NCBI GenBank assembly: GCA_036272735.1
Contig: DATAYF010000081.1
Coordinates: 1-15,433 of the forward strand
Origin: DATAYF01 sp036272735
GTDB taxonomy: Bacteria > Chloroflexota > Ktedonobacteria > Ktedonobacterales > Ktedonobacteraceae
Reading direction: 5' to 3'
Length of the DNA stretch: 15,433 nt
The notes beneath the pieces were generated by a model that was not told the origin of the DNA, did no database searches, and saw nothing but the letters and a program-made list of their open reading frames with translations. The position numbers and the translations under genes were made by a program. Below are positions 5,420 to 13,940 of the stretch, one piece after another. Positions within the stretch are counted from its first letter, which is position 1. Every line of letters begins with the position of its first letter.

Positions 5420-7816
5420 TTAGGGGGTGCAAGCATTGGCCTGGGGATCGACGCCAACCGAGACGAGGTTAGACTGCGAAGCCTGCCCATTCGACGTCAG
5501 GAGATAAAGTGTTGCATTTTTAGGGTCGGTCGCAACGCCTTTTACCGTATTGAACAGATCATTAGAAACAAATTGCTGCACCAGCGACATTGTCAGTGGT
5601 TGAGCCTGGGTAGCAACGCCGCCGCCAGTCTTCCCGCCATTTGCTGGTGTAGGCATGGGCGTGACAGAGTTTTGGGCAACTTGCAGAGCAATAATGCGGT
5701 GATAAAAACCATCAATAACGTAGAGACGCGGGGCATTGCTCACCAGATTGGCCGTTAAAAAAGCGGCATGAGAAACGACTGGCAAGGCCAGAAACGAAGA
5801 AGAGGGTTGCCCAGGTACAGGCACATCCGTCTGTAACGAAAAATCCTTCGCACTCATCGTCAGGGGCAAGGGGATAGGATGCTGCGACACGACACTAGAT
5901 GCCTGACTATTGGAGCCGAACTGCAAGCTCTGAATGTTCCCATCACCATTGAGCAAGAACAACTGATGATTGGGAAACGCCGCGACGCTGGCAATGCTCG
6001 TCGAAATTGAGATCTGCAAAGAACGAGGATTGCCCAACTTGCCATTGTTCATCGAAAAATCTAAAATGGTCGCCGAATTGGGAGCCGTCGGCGAGGTCAA
6101 GACGAGATAGGTATCAGACTGCCAGGCCGTCAATAACGTGGGGACCACGCCGTTCTTCGTATACGTGTCGAGCGTAGTCACAGCCACATCGGGTTTCGTG
6201 CCAGCTTTAGGAGCCAGCACATCGAGACTATATTTTGTCGCATTATTTTTGGTCATGGAGGTCAGGACCAGGATATGCTGCTGATCACTGTTCACAAAGG
6301 AGACGCGTGGATTGCCAGGCAAACTCTGCTTAGTAGTGAGTGTGTTGCCGTTATCCAGTTGATACAAGTTATGGTCCGCACCCAAAGCATAACGAAATGC
6401 TTTGTTCGCAGCATCATTTGCAGTCGCAACGGCAATAGGTTGCGTGTTGGTGCTGCCATTGTTGATAGCCGCAGAAGTCGTACTTGGGCACGGCAAGGAA
6501 GCAATCAAAGACTGCTGATCGTATCCGGTAATCGCAGACTGGGTAGTTGATACCAAATCATTCTGTAGCTGCTTCATGTTCTGGTTTTGGCTGGCAGACA
6601 GAGCGATATGGTCTAAGGAGCGTAAATCTTTTTGGGCAGATGAGAGCGCACGTAACGCATTGCCTGGTTGGTTGGCTCCCAGGTTTTTTTTCGCCTGCGC
6701 AACCTGCGTTGAAGCATCGGATAGAGAAGCATCCACATTGGTTGTTGGGAACAGGATTGGACGCAAGAAATAGTAAGAACCTCCAACCACCAGAGCCACG
6801 ATCACCAGCACCAAAAAGGCAGCGGTCGGTAAGAGCAGACGACGATTCTTATGGCGAGCAGGCGCAAGAGCAGTCCGAGAGGGTTCTTGCAAATTTGCAG
6901 AGCCATTCAAACGAGCCGGAGGCATAGGTTGTGTTTGGGACTCGTCGATTTTTGGCGTGATCCTTAGAGAAGAGCTTGAAGCGCGGCTGAGCACGGAAGT
7001 CTCGGCATTTGCGAGTTCACGCCCGCCGACAGGAACGGGATACGGGTCCCAACCAGCGTCAAGAACGTGAATAATAATAGCAGTAATATTATCAGGACCG
7101 CCATTCTCATTAGCACGTTCAACCAGGCGATAGACACTTTCCTGCGGCTGTTGGTACTTGTCCACAATGGTATGTAGCTCATCATCCGATACCTGACCAG
7201 AGAGACCATCACTACAAAGAATAAACGTATCGCCATCTTCTATCTTCTCAGTAAAGATATCGACTTCAACCTCAGACTGCGTGCCTAAAGCGCGGGTAAC
7301 GACATTACGCTGAGCATGAGAACGAGCCTGGTCCCTGCTCAATAAGCCTGCACGTACCTGTTCTTCCACCCAGGAGTGATCCTGCGAGACCTGCCTGACC
7401 TGGCCTGCTCGCACAAGATATGCACGGCTATCACCAACGTTTGCGATATATGCGGTTCCACCACGCAATATAGCGGAGACACATGTCGTCCCCATGCCAC
7501 TGCGCGACATATTTTCGGCTGCACGCTGACGAATTAAGGTATTGGCGCGTTTAATAGCACGCAACAATGAAGCAGGCGCATCCTCACCATCGTCTTGTTG
7601 ATAGTAGACATTGCTGATCGTATCGACGGCAATTTCGCTTGCAACTTCACCTGCTGCATGTCCACCCATGCCGTCAGCCACAATAAAGAGCGCACCCTTT
7701 TTCGTCATTACCTGGGGGTCTTTAGGCATAACGTAGGCCATATTATCTTCATTATGGGGACGTTTACGGCCAACGTCCGTCAATTGCGCGACATCAAGCC
7801 GAAGTTGTTTGGACAA
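5420..7816 (-). CDS. PP2C-family Ser/Thr phosphatase with extracytoplasmic C-terminal domain
   Basis: A protein of 798 residues. The N-terminal 250 residues are a complete PP2C/PrpC phosphatase that removes phosphate from Ser/Thr with two Mn or Mg ions: RPHNED (19-24), VADGMGGHAAGE (46-57), GDSRAYLV (128-135), CSDGLSG (201-207) and GGPDNITAI (239-247), with D48, D203 and D242 in the metal positions. A polar linker (255-324) leads to one membrane helix at about 326-351 (LLLPTAAFLVLVIVALVVGG). The remaining 445 residues would lie outside: first a helical part rich in Gln and Ala, then repeated beta-rich segments that look like a propeller-type sensor, with no recognised family. The start is TTG at 7816, with GGGAGAG 7 nt upstream; the next ATG would remove the first PP2C motif. 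No kinase gene is in the window. Confidence 0.9.
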   Translation of the reverse strand: MSKQLRLDVAQLTDVGRKRPHNEDNMAYVMPKDPQVMTKKGALFIVADGMGGHAAGEVASEIAVDTISNVYYQQDDGEDAPASLLRAIKRANTLIRQRAAENMSRSGMGTTCVSAILRGGTAYIANVGDSRAYLVRAGQVRQVSQDHSWVEEQVRAGLLSRDQARSHAQRNVVTRALGTQSEVEVDIFTEKIEDGDTFILCSDGLSGQVSDDELHTIVDKYQQPQESVYRLVERANENGGPDNITAIIIHVLDAGWDPYPVPVGGRELANAETSVLSRASSSSLRITPKIDESQTQPMPPARLNGSANLQEPSRTALAPARHKNRRLLLPTAAFLVLVIVALVVGGSYYFLRPILFPTTNVDASLSDASTQVAQAKKNLGANQPGNALRALSSAQKDLRSLDHIALSASQNQNMKQLQNDLVSTTQSAITGYDQQSLIASLPCPSTTSAAINNGSTNTQPIAVATANDAANKAFRYALGADHNLYQLDNGNTLTTKQSLPGNPRVSFVNSDQQHILVLTSMTKNNATKYSLDVLAPKAGTKPDVAVTTLDTYTKNGVVPTLLTAWQSDTYLVLTSPTAPNSATILDFSMNNGKLGNPRSLQISISTSIASVAAFPNHQLFLLNGDGNIQSLQFGSNSQASSVVSQHPIPLPLTMSAKDFSLQTDVPVPGQPSSSFLALPVVSHAAFLTANLVSNAPRLYVIDGFYHRIIALQVAQNSVTPMPTPANGGKTGGGVATQAQPLTMSLVQQFVSNDLFNTVKGVATDPKNATLYLLTSNGQASQSNLVSVGVDPQANACTP

Positions 7817-7867
7817 CGCGCTTCTCTCCCGTAATTCAATAGGTCTTAAATGGTCCCAACTGCACAG

Positions 7868-7897
7868 TAGGCAGTTGTTGAAACTTTAGGCTATAAT
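7868..7897 (+). promoter_or_regulatory. Possible divergent promoter for the M20-like gene
   Basis: On the plus strand TATAAT (7892-7897) has TAGGCA (7868-7873, 4 of 6 consensus) 18 nt upstream. It shares its -10 bases with the PP2C promoter on the other strand. A second candidate -10, TATACT at 8031-8036, is closer to the gene but has no good -35. The rest of the 295-bp gap shows nothing else. Confidence 0.35.
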
Positions 7898-7921
7898 ACA
7901 CCGATGCAGAGAAAAACGCAA
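7893..7921 (-). promoter_or_regulatory. Promoter of the PP2C gene
   Basis: On the minus strand a -35 TTGCGT (7921-7916), 17-nt spacer and -10 TATTAT (7898-7893). The start would be near 7886, with a leader of about 70 nt that ends in GGGAGAG before the TTG start. Confidence 0.6.
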
Positions 7922-8111
7922 TGTATTACCAACTTTCGCGAATATTGTGCACTTCTCTGTTGCCTAATGTTCCTTTGCCCTTAAATGTGTACAAAAATAT
8001 TGCCACCGTCTAGCGCTCACTGCACCTGAGTATACTCTTTCAAATCTCAGCATGCAAGAAGGTAAACTGGCGGTACTAGCTCTTACTGCCAGGAGAGAAT
8101 CAGGAGTTAAG

Positions 8112-9389
8112 ATGGAAGACGTGGTACAACGGCTCATTCAGTGTATCGACGAGCACATTCACGACTATCAAAAACAGTGGCAACAGCAGCGTGAGATCTG
8201 GCATACAATTGCCTCAGCAAACGAAAAGAATGAGGTCGCAAAGGCTCTGGTAGCGCTAGCAAGCTCCTACGGAGTCGAAAGCCGCATACACGCCCAACCT
8301 CATAATGGAATCTATGGAGCATGGGGAGAGCAAGCAGCACCAGTGGTATTCATTTACGTACCAGTCAGGCAACCAGGAAAAAAGTACCTGGCAATACTTG
8401 CCACCTGGTTGGTCGCCATAGCGTCCTATCAAAAAGTCCTGGGGACGCTTCCTATCCAAATACACTACATCCTGGTGAATGGTGATAAAGCAAGTGGTCA
8501 GCAGCTAGCCGATTTGTATTCGCAGGCTCAGCCGCAAACGCACAACCACCTTGGATGCATCTGGTATAGCGAGGAGTCGATCAGAGCCTCGCCCCCCCTA
8601 TTTGCCCTGGGATGTAAAGGAATTTTGGATGTAGAGCTTCGTGCCCGCACGGCAACCGAACCCCTCGCCAGCACACACGGTGCAGTGGTTCCCAATGCAT
8701 TGTGGCGACTGGCATGGGCTATCAATGCCCTAAAAAATGCACAGGAAGAAATTCTCATCCCCGGATTTTACGATGATGTGCAGCCAGAAGCAGACCAACA
8801 GATAGCAGTTCTCCACACCTTGCCTATGTGCCTTCAGCAATATATACAGGCTCAAGGCATAGCTCAACCGCTTTTAGGGTTGCAAGGATTTCAATTTCAC
8901 TATGCCCACCTGTTATTGCCAACGTGTTCCATCAGTGGTCTAGAGGAGGATGGTACCGCCGAGGAACCACGCAAATTACCAGCACAGGCACAGGTACACG
9001 TGCATTTTCACCTCGTGTCTCAACAAGACCCCGACGATATTTACAGAAAATTACAGACGTACCTTCAGCAACAGGGCTTTTCAGATATTGGGATACAAAA
9101 AAACATGGCCAGGTTGCCACGGCAAACGCCGCGCCATGAACCATTCATCCAGGCTATGCAAGAATCCTGTTGCCGGGTGTATGGAGCACAAAACTACGTC
9201 GTTCCATTGAGTGCGGGCAGCTACCCCATCGAGAGCATTGCACCAGGGAAAAATATTCCAATCGTCTTCGACCTGAGCACGTTTAACCCATACGGCGAAG
9301 ATAGCCCTGAACAAACCGCGGCAATGACTACACAGATAAAGCAAATTGCGGTATTATTATATAAAATGCAATCACTTGCTAAAAAGTGA
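8112..9389 (+). CDS. M20-peptidase-like protein, probably catalytically inactive
   Basis: A protein of 425 residues read from the ATG at 8112, which has AGGAG 5 nt upstream; an in-frame ATG at 8052 has no such site. The overall order matches M20 dipeptidases: an N-terminal helix, a strand-rich core, a lid domain starting near ALGCKGILDVEL (165-176), PTCSISGL (270-277), LVSQQDPDDI (301-310) and SAGSYPI (367-373). The catalytic signatures are changed. The GHxDV box aligns with IYVPVRQP (81-88), the EGEEE box with NGDKASG (123-129), the DLHSG box with PLASTHG, and the final HxPNE box with EDSPEQ. The zinc ligands and the general base therefore appear lost. It is probably cytosolic. Whether it is a binding protein, a scaffold or a decaying gene is open, but the intact frame argues against decay. 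Confidence 0.75.
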   Translation: MEDVVQRLIQCIDEHIHDYQKQWQQQREIWHTIASANEKNEVAKALVALASSYGVESRIHAQPHNGIYGAWGEQAAPVVFIYVPVRQPGKKYLAILATWLVAIASYQKVLGTLPIQIHYILVNGDKASGQQLADLYSQAQPQTHNHLGCIWYSEESIRASPPLFALGCKGILDVELRARTATEPLASTHGAVVPNALWRLAWAINALKNAQEEILIPGFYDDVQPEADQQIAVLHTLPMCLQQYIQAQGIAQPLLGLQGFQFHYAHLLLPTCSISGLEEDGTAEEPRKLPAQAQVHVHFHLVSQQDPDDIYRKLQTYLQQQGFSDIGIQKNMARLPRQTPRHEPFIQAMQESCCRVYGAQNYVVPLSAGSYPIESIAPGKNIPIVFDLSTFNPYGEDSPEQTAAMTTQIKQIAVLLYKMQSLAKK

Positions 9390-9736
9390 TACACGTCACA
9401 ACGAAATGGCGCATTCCAACGTTTATAAAGGTAGGAAAGACGCTTAGTAAGCCAACCAATTGGGCCACCTGCTAGGTAATCGCCGACCAGGCAGAGTATA
9501 CTAGAGGTTACAGGCATGGCTTTGCACGCCTATAATTGGGGCGGCAACGTGTGCGGGAATGGCTAATATGTTACCACGCAAATTTCTAGGACGTTTTTTA
9601 ATAGTAAGCAAAAAAGCCCGCGATATGTCTCTATTACACGTGCAAATTGCAAAAAGCGAGAATAAAAAACGCTAGGAAATTTTTCCGGCAGAAGCCGCAA
9701 ATTCTTCATAACATTGACGAGGAGCACACTGCTAGC
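9390..9736 (+). other. Gap before the polysaccharide operon with long leader
   Basis: No gene fits in these 347 bases. A promoter lies at 9507-9536 and leaves about 190 nt of untranslated leader. The leader holds an unusual A/T-rich stretch with CGTTTTTTAA (9594-9603) and AAAAAAGCCCGCG, but no convincing terminator stem. I do not recognise a riboswitch. No clear terminator for the M20-like gene was found either. Confidence 0.4.
9507..9536 (+). promoter_or_regulatory. Promoter of the polysaccharide operon
   Basis: A perfect -10 TATAAT (9531-9536) has GTTACA (9507-9512, 4 of 6 consensus) 18 nt upstream. The start would be near 9543, so the first gene has a leader of about 190 nt. Confidence 0.5.
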
Positions 9737-10933
9737 ATGCATATTGGTTTGAATGCACAACTACTATCCTTTAGCCAGAACTATCGCAATGGCGGCGTCA
9801 GCCGCTACATTCGATATCTCTTGACGGGGCTAGCAGAGCAGCCAGGTGAGCACGCAGATGAATATACCGTTTTCGTCAATGGGCCAGAGACTATCGAGCG
9901 CCTACCACAACATCCATCTATTACTTATGTTTCAGCCCCCTGGCCGGAAAACAAACCAGCTGCAAGGGTGGCATGGGAACAGTTCGTGCTCCCCTCGCTC
10001 GTCCAACAAAGAAAGATCGATGTTTTCCACTCTCCGGTAAATGTTCTGCCCGAACGATTGCCAAAGCAATGCGCAACCGTCGTTACCCTTCATGACCTGG
10101 CTTTTCTTCGTTTTCCACAGGTGCTCACGCGCTTCAAAAGGCTCTATCATCAGACTTTCACCATACGCAGTTTAAAGCGTGCAGGCATGTTGATTACCGT
10201 CTCAGAGAGCACAAAGCAAGATGTTCATGAACTAGTAGGCATAGCCAGAGAGCGGATACAAACCGTCTATCCATGTGTAGACGAACGATTTCAACAGGTA
10301 CCAACACAAGAAGAGCTACAAACGTTTCGTCGCAAACAAGGACTTACCGAGGGTTTTATCCTCTATCTTGGCACATTGGAACCACGCAAAAATATACAGA
10401 CGCTCATCGAAGCCTACGCCCAGCTACGCCAGCGTACGCCCACACGCGAGAAGCTCGTCATAGCTGGAGGTAAAGGTTGGCTATATGATAGTATATTTGC
10501 TACGGTACAGGAACTTCGCATTGAAAATGAGGTGATTTTCCCCGGTTTCGTAGCTGACACAGAACAAGTGCTCTGGTATCGTGCCGCTACTGCATTTGCC
10601 TTTCCCTCGCTTTATGAAGGATTTGGTATTCCCGTCGCTGAAGCATTGGTGTGTGGCGTGCCAGTCGTGACCTCGAATATTTCTAGCTTGCCAGAAGCGG
10701 GAGCCAACGTGGCACTATGTGTTGATCCTCATAGCACAGACGCACTCGCCGAGGCTTTGAATCAAGCAATACATGATCCTCTGCTACGAGCCCGCACACA
10801 CGAGATGGCACCCGTAGTGGCAGAGCAATTTTCGCTCCGACACATGATAGAGCAGACGCAGGCTGCTTACCAAATGGCAGCTGAGAGACACAGAGAAAGC
10901 CGTTCGCAACACAGTATATCTGTTGTGCAATAG
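9737..10933 (+). CDS. GT4-family glycosyltransferase
   Basis: A retaining GT-B glycosyltransferase of 398 residues that moves a sugar from a nucleotide sugar to a lipid-linked acceptor at the inner face of the membrane. The ATG at 9737 is chosen because MHIGLNAQLL is the usual first strand and NGGVSRYIRYLL the acceptor-side loop; GAGGAG lies 12 nt upstream. An ATG at 9647 would add 30 non-conserved residues. The C-terminal donor domain has LGTLEPRKNI (211-220, with R217 and K218 for the diphosphate) and the E-x7-E motif in YEGFGIPVAEA (293-303, E294 and E302). It resembles mannosyltransferase-B or WbaZ-like enzymes, but the sugar cannot be named. It is the first gene of a tight three-gene operon; the next gene begins 23 nt after its stop. 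Confidence 0.9.
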   Translation: MHIGLNAQLLSFSQNYRNGGVSRYIRYLLTGLAEQPGEHADEYTVFVNGPETIERLPQHPSITYVSAPWPENKPAARVAWEQFVLPSLVQQRKIDVFHSPVNVLPERLPKQCATVVTLHDLAFLRFPQVLTRFKRLYHQTFTIRSLKRAGMLITVSESTKQDVHELVGIARERIQTVYPCVDERFQQVPTQEELQTFRRKQGLTEGFILYLGTLEPRKNIQTLIEAYAQLRQRTPTREKLVIAGGKGWLYDSIFATVQELRIENEVIFPGFVADTEQVLWYRAATAFAFPSLYEGFGIPVAEALVCGVPVVTSNISSLPEAGANVALCVDPHSTDALAEALNQAIHDPLLRARTHEMAPVVAEQFSLRHMIEQTQAAYQMAAERHRESRSQHSISVVQ

Positions 10934-10956
10934 TATAAAGAATATGGCTTAAAACC

Positions 10957-12549
10957 GTGAAACATAGTCAATTAATACCAATTTCTGAAACCTCTACATC
11001 AGAGAAGACGGGATCACTCGAAATGGTTGGAGGAGCAACGGGGCCAATAACCAAAGCAATCTCCAAACGCCGCTCGAATCGTCGGCAGTGGCGTATATTG
11101 GAGTGTGTGGTTATGGTCATACTCGATGCTCTGCTCACGTTTGCAGCATTCAGCCTGGCATTCCAGCTACGCTATAAAATCCTGCGCAATAACCCGCTTC
11201 TCAGTGCTATTCATAATAATTTGTTCGATACACCAGGCAGTTTTAAAGATGCGAAGTTCAGTCAGTTTATGGGTCTGGGCATTGCCGTTGTCATCGGCCT
11301 AATCGTCATTTTTGCCGTACGCAGGCTCTACACCATTCGCCTGACCGGAAGCTGGTTTCGTCAGGTGTGGTCCATTGTCGGCTCCTGTACTATCGGCCTG
11401 GTCTTTTTGATCGCGTACTACTTTGTGTTCCAGCCCGAAACAAGTGCGCAAGCCAGTTCACGTCTATTGTTTCCTTTTATATGGGCCACAGCAATCATCT
11501 TACTCTGTTTTGGCCGCCTGGTTGTTTCAGTAATCGTAGGCTCTTTATACCAGTTAGGATTAGGTGAGACGCGCTTGTTGGTGGTAGGATCGGGCAGGCT
11601 CGGCAAGATGGTGATGCAACACATTACAGCCAATCCTGTCCTTGGCTATTCCATCATCGGCTTCCTCCACGACCTCAACGAACCGCCGAGCGATTTTGGA
11701 CGTTTCAAGATGTTGGGAACCATCGACGATCTTGGACTAGTTATTCGCTCGATGCAAGTTGATGAAGTGATTATCGCCCTGCCCGCGCAGATGCACCAAT
11801 ACGCCGTACGTAGCGTCAAGATGTGTGAACGCCTGGGAGCTTCATTTAAACTCATTCCAGACCTCTATGAACTGAGCCTTTCGCGCATCGACATGGAAGC
11901 TATCGAAGGCATCCCGCTCATCGGCATCAAGCAGGTATCGCTGAACAAAGTCCAGCGTTTTCTCGTGCGCATGACCGATATCTGTGTCGCATCGCTGATC
12001 CTCCTGGTAGGTTCGCCTCTGTGGTTGTGCATTGCCCTTATCATCAAATTTAGCTCGCCAGGACCGATCATCTACAGGCAGACACGGGTGGGATTGAACG
12101 GTCAGTGGTTCGATATGCTGAAATTCCGCTCGATGTACATCGATGCCGAGCAACGCCTTGCCGCCCTGTTGGCAAGTAACGAAGCACAGGGGCCGCTCTT
12201 CAAGATGAAGGACGACCCACGCAGGACGCTTATTGGCAAGTTCTTGCGCCTGACCAGCCTGGATGAAATTCCACAGATGATCAATATTCTCACGGGCAAG
12301 ATGAGCCTGGTAGGTCCACGACCACCGCTTCCTAGGGAGGTATCACTGTACGAAGACTGGCAGAAGAGACGGCTGGCAATTAAGCCCGGACTCACCGGTT
12401 TATGGCAGGTGCGAGGCCGTAGCGATATTAGCTTCGATGAGGGGGTCTTGATGGACCTGTACTACATCGAGAACTGGTCATTACGACTGTATTTCCAGAT
12501 TTTGCTGCGCACCATCCCTGCAGTGCTATCAAGACGAGGAGCGTATTAG
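10957..12549 (+). CDS. Polyprenyl glycosylphosphotransferase (WcaJ/WbaP type)
   Basis: A protein of 530 residues that would start a surface polysaccharide by moving a sugar-1-phosphate from a nucleotide sugar to undecaprenyl phosphate. Four N-terminal membrane helices lie at about 47-70, 104-122, 136-158 and 170-196. They are followed by a Rossmann-like domain opening with RLLVVGSGRLGK (206-217). The re-entrant helix at about 340-363 leads into the catalytic core: YRQTRVGLNG (373-382), MLKFRSM (387-393), SLDEIPQ (434-440, D436 and E437) and MSLVGPRP (449-456). All core residues are present and length is normal. The start is probably GTG at 10957, with a weak ribosome site; an ATG at 11023 would also keep all domains. 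The sugar is unknown. The next gene begins 4 nt after the stop. Confidence 0.93.
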   Translation: MKHSQLIPISETSTSEKTGSLEMVGGATGPITKAISKRRSNRRQWRILECVVMVILDALLTFAAFSLAFQLRYKILRNNPLLSAIHNNLFDTPGSFKDAKFSQFMGLGIAVVIGLIVIFAVRRLYTIRLTGSWFRQVWSIVGSCTIGLVFLIAYYFVFQPETSAQASSRLLFPFIWATAIILLCFGRLVVSVIVGSLYQLGLGETRLLVVGSGRLGKMVMQHITANPVLGYSIIGFLHDLNEPPSDFGRFKMLGTIDDLGLVIRSMQVDEVIIALPAQMHQYAVRSVKMCERLGASFKLIPDLYELSLSRIDMEAIEGIPLIGIKQVSLNKVQRFLVRMTDICVASLILLVGSPLWLCIALIIKFSSPGPIIYRQTRVGLNGQWFDMLKFRSMYIDAEQRLAALLASNEAQGPLFKMKDDPRRTLIGKFLRLTSLDEIPQMINILTGKMSLVGPRPPLPREVSLYEDWQKRRLAIKPGLTGLWQVRGRSDISFDEGVLMDLYYIENWSLRLYFQILLRTIPAVLSRRGAY

Positions 12550-12553
12550 GCCG

Positions 12554-13687
12554 ATGAAAGTAGCAATAGTACATGATTACCTGAATCAAATGGGCGGGGC
12601 AGAGCGGGTCGTGATGGCCTTGCACGAGATTTTTCCTGCTGCGCCCATCTATACGTCCATCTATGATCCGAAACGCGTTGATCCCGCGTTTCAGCAGATG
12701 GATATTCGCACCAGCTTCATGCAAAAATTCCCGCTGGTTACCACCCACCACCAGCCTTATCTACCATTCTACCCGTTTGCCATGGAAAGTCTGGACCTGC
12801 GTGGCTACGACCTGGTCCTCAGTAGCTCCAGCGCCTTTGGCAAGGGCGTAATCACCAGGCCCGGCACCATGCACATCTGCTATTGCCACACACCTATGCG
12901 CTGGTGCTGGAATTACGATGAGTATGTCGAGCGCGAAAAGTTAGGCAGAGTCGCACGCGGCATTCTCCCTATGATTATTACGGGGCTTCGCGTGTGGGAC
13001 CAGACCAACTCGATGCGCGTGGACCACTTCATCGCCAATTCTCCAGTCGTAGCCGAGCGCATTCGTAAATACTACCATCGTGACGCGGTCGTCATCCCAC
13101 CTCCGGTCGAGGCTAATCGCTTCCCCTTTGACGCCAACCTGCAACCAGAACCCTATTTTTTGACGCTCGGCCGCCTGGTTCCCTATAAAAGAGTTGACCT
13201 GGCAATCGAAGCCTGCAATCAGCTACAATTGCCGCTCTACGTTATTGGCGGCGGGCGCGACCTCGCCCGCTTGCAGAAGATGGCCGGGCCAACCATTCGT
13301 TTCCTGGGAAAGTTACCAGATGAAGAAGTAATCAACTACTTCCGCCATTGCCGGGCGTTCCTCTTCCCCGGAGATGAAGATTTCGGCATTACTCCGCTTG
13401 AAGCACAGGTCTGCGGAAGGCCGGTTATCGCCTACGGCGCTGGCGGCGCGCTGTCATCCATCATTGATGGCGGGACCGGAATATTCTTCCGCGAACAAAC
13501 AGCAGCAAGCTTAATGGAAGCGCTGGCAACTTTTGATGAGCATAAATTCGATCCTCATGTCATTCATAATCATGCGTTGGAATTCGATAAACCACGTTTC
13601 CAAAGACGTATCCTTCAGTTTATCGAGGCCAAACTCAACGAGGCTCACCAGGACCAGCGCTATGATCCAGCGAATTATCCCGTGTGA
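12554..13687 (+). CDS. GT4-family glycosyltransferase, WbaZ-like
   Basis: A GT-B enzyme of 377 residues. The N-terminus MKVAIVHDYLNQMGGAERVV is the typical first strand and glycine loop of the WbaZ/GtfA-like GT4 group. CYCHTPMRWCWNYDEY (109-124) is a conserved acceptor-side stretch of the same group. The donor domain has LGRLVPYKRVDLAIEA (205-220, K212 and R213) and the E-x7-E motif in DEDFGITPLEA (274-284, E275 and E283). It probably adds a second or later sugar to the lipid-linked glycan started by the phosphotransferase. Only 4 nt separate it from that gene, so the two are surely co-transcribed; GAGGAG lies 12 nt before its ATG inside the upstream gene. Donor and linkage cannot be read from sequence. 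No clear terminator follows. Confidence 0.93.
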   Translation: MKVAIVHDYLNQMGGAERVVMALHEIFPAAPIYTSIYDPKRVDPAFQQMDIRTSFMQKFPLVTTHHQPYLPFYPFAMESLDLRGYDLVLSSSSAFGKGVITRPGTMHICYCHTPMRWCWNYDEYVEREKLGRVARGILPMIITGLRVWDQTNSMRVDHFIANSPVVAERIRKYYHRDAVVIPPPVEANRFPFDANLQPEPYFLTLGRLVPYKRVDLAIEACNQLQLPLYVIGGGRDLARLQKMAGPTIRFLGKLPDEEVINYFRHCRAFLFPGDEDFGITPLEAQVCGRPVIAYGAGGALSSIIDGGTGIFFREQTAASLMEALATFDEHKFDPHVIHNHALEFDKPRFQRRILQFIEAKLNEAHQDQRYDPANYPV

Positions 13688-13759
13688 ACGACCATCAAAA
13701 ACGTATCCCTCTGTCTAAACATCCAGTACTAGGCGGACATTCTCACCTGGGCTAGTGAA

Positions 13760-13788
13760 TTGACAGTCGGTAATCGACTCATTATAGT
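13760..13788 (+). promoter_or_regulatory. Near-consensus promoter of the 13941 gene
   Basis: TTGACA (13760-13765), 17-nt spacer and TATAGT (13783-13788). This is the best sigma-70-type promoter in the window. Transcription would start near 13795, leaving about 146 nt of leader before the ATG at 13941. Confidence 0.75.
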
Positions 13789-13807
13789 AGAATAAGCGTT
13801 AAGCAAA

Positions 13808-13849
13808 AAGAAGAGACGGAAAGCTAAATAAGAGTTCCCGCCTCTTCTT
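13808..13849. terminator. Hairpin in the leader of the 13941 gene
   Basis: AAGAAGAG (13808-13815) pairs with CTCTTCTT (13842-13849). After one A-C mismatch, three more pairs follow (13817-13819 with 13838-13840), closing an 18-nt loop. On the plus strand no T run follows, so it would be a stable leader hairpin. On the minus strand TTTTTGC follows, so it could stop antisense transcripts. Confidence 0.4.
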
Positions 13850-13940
13850 GTATAAACGGACCCAAGAGTAAAGAGCGACACAGGCCACACTTCTAAGTAC
13901 CAGCAACCTAACGAAATTGCGAGATACGAGGAGAGAATAC

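Noticed and set aside
8052..8111. A longer N-terminus of the M20-like protein from the ATG at 8052.
   Set aside because: That ATG has no ribosome binding site, while the ATG at 8112 has AGGAG at good spacing and begins where the family normally begins.
8112..9389. Naming this gene an active dipeptidase such as pepV or dapE.
   Set aside because: The metal-binding and catalytic boxes do not hold the needed residues.
9647..9736. A longer N-terminus of the first GT4 enzyme.
   Set aside because: The extra 30 residues are basic and unlike the family; MHIGLNAQLL at 9737 is the expected first strand.
11842..12395. Antisense open frames over the glycosylphosphotransferase gene.
   Set aside because: They lack ribosome sites and protein-like composition, and lie opposite the conserved catalytic core.
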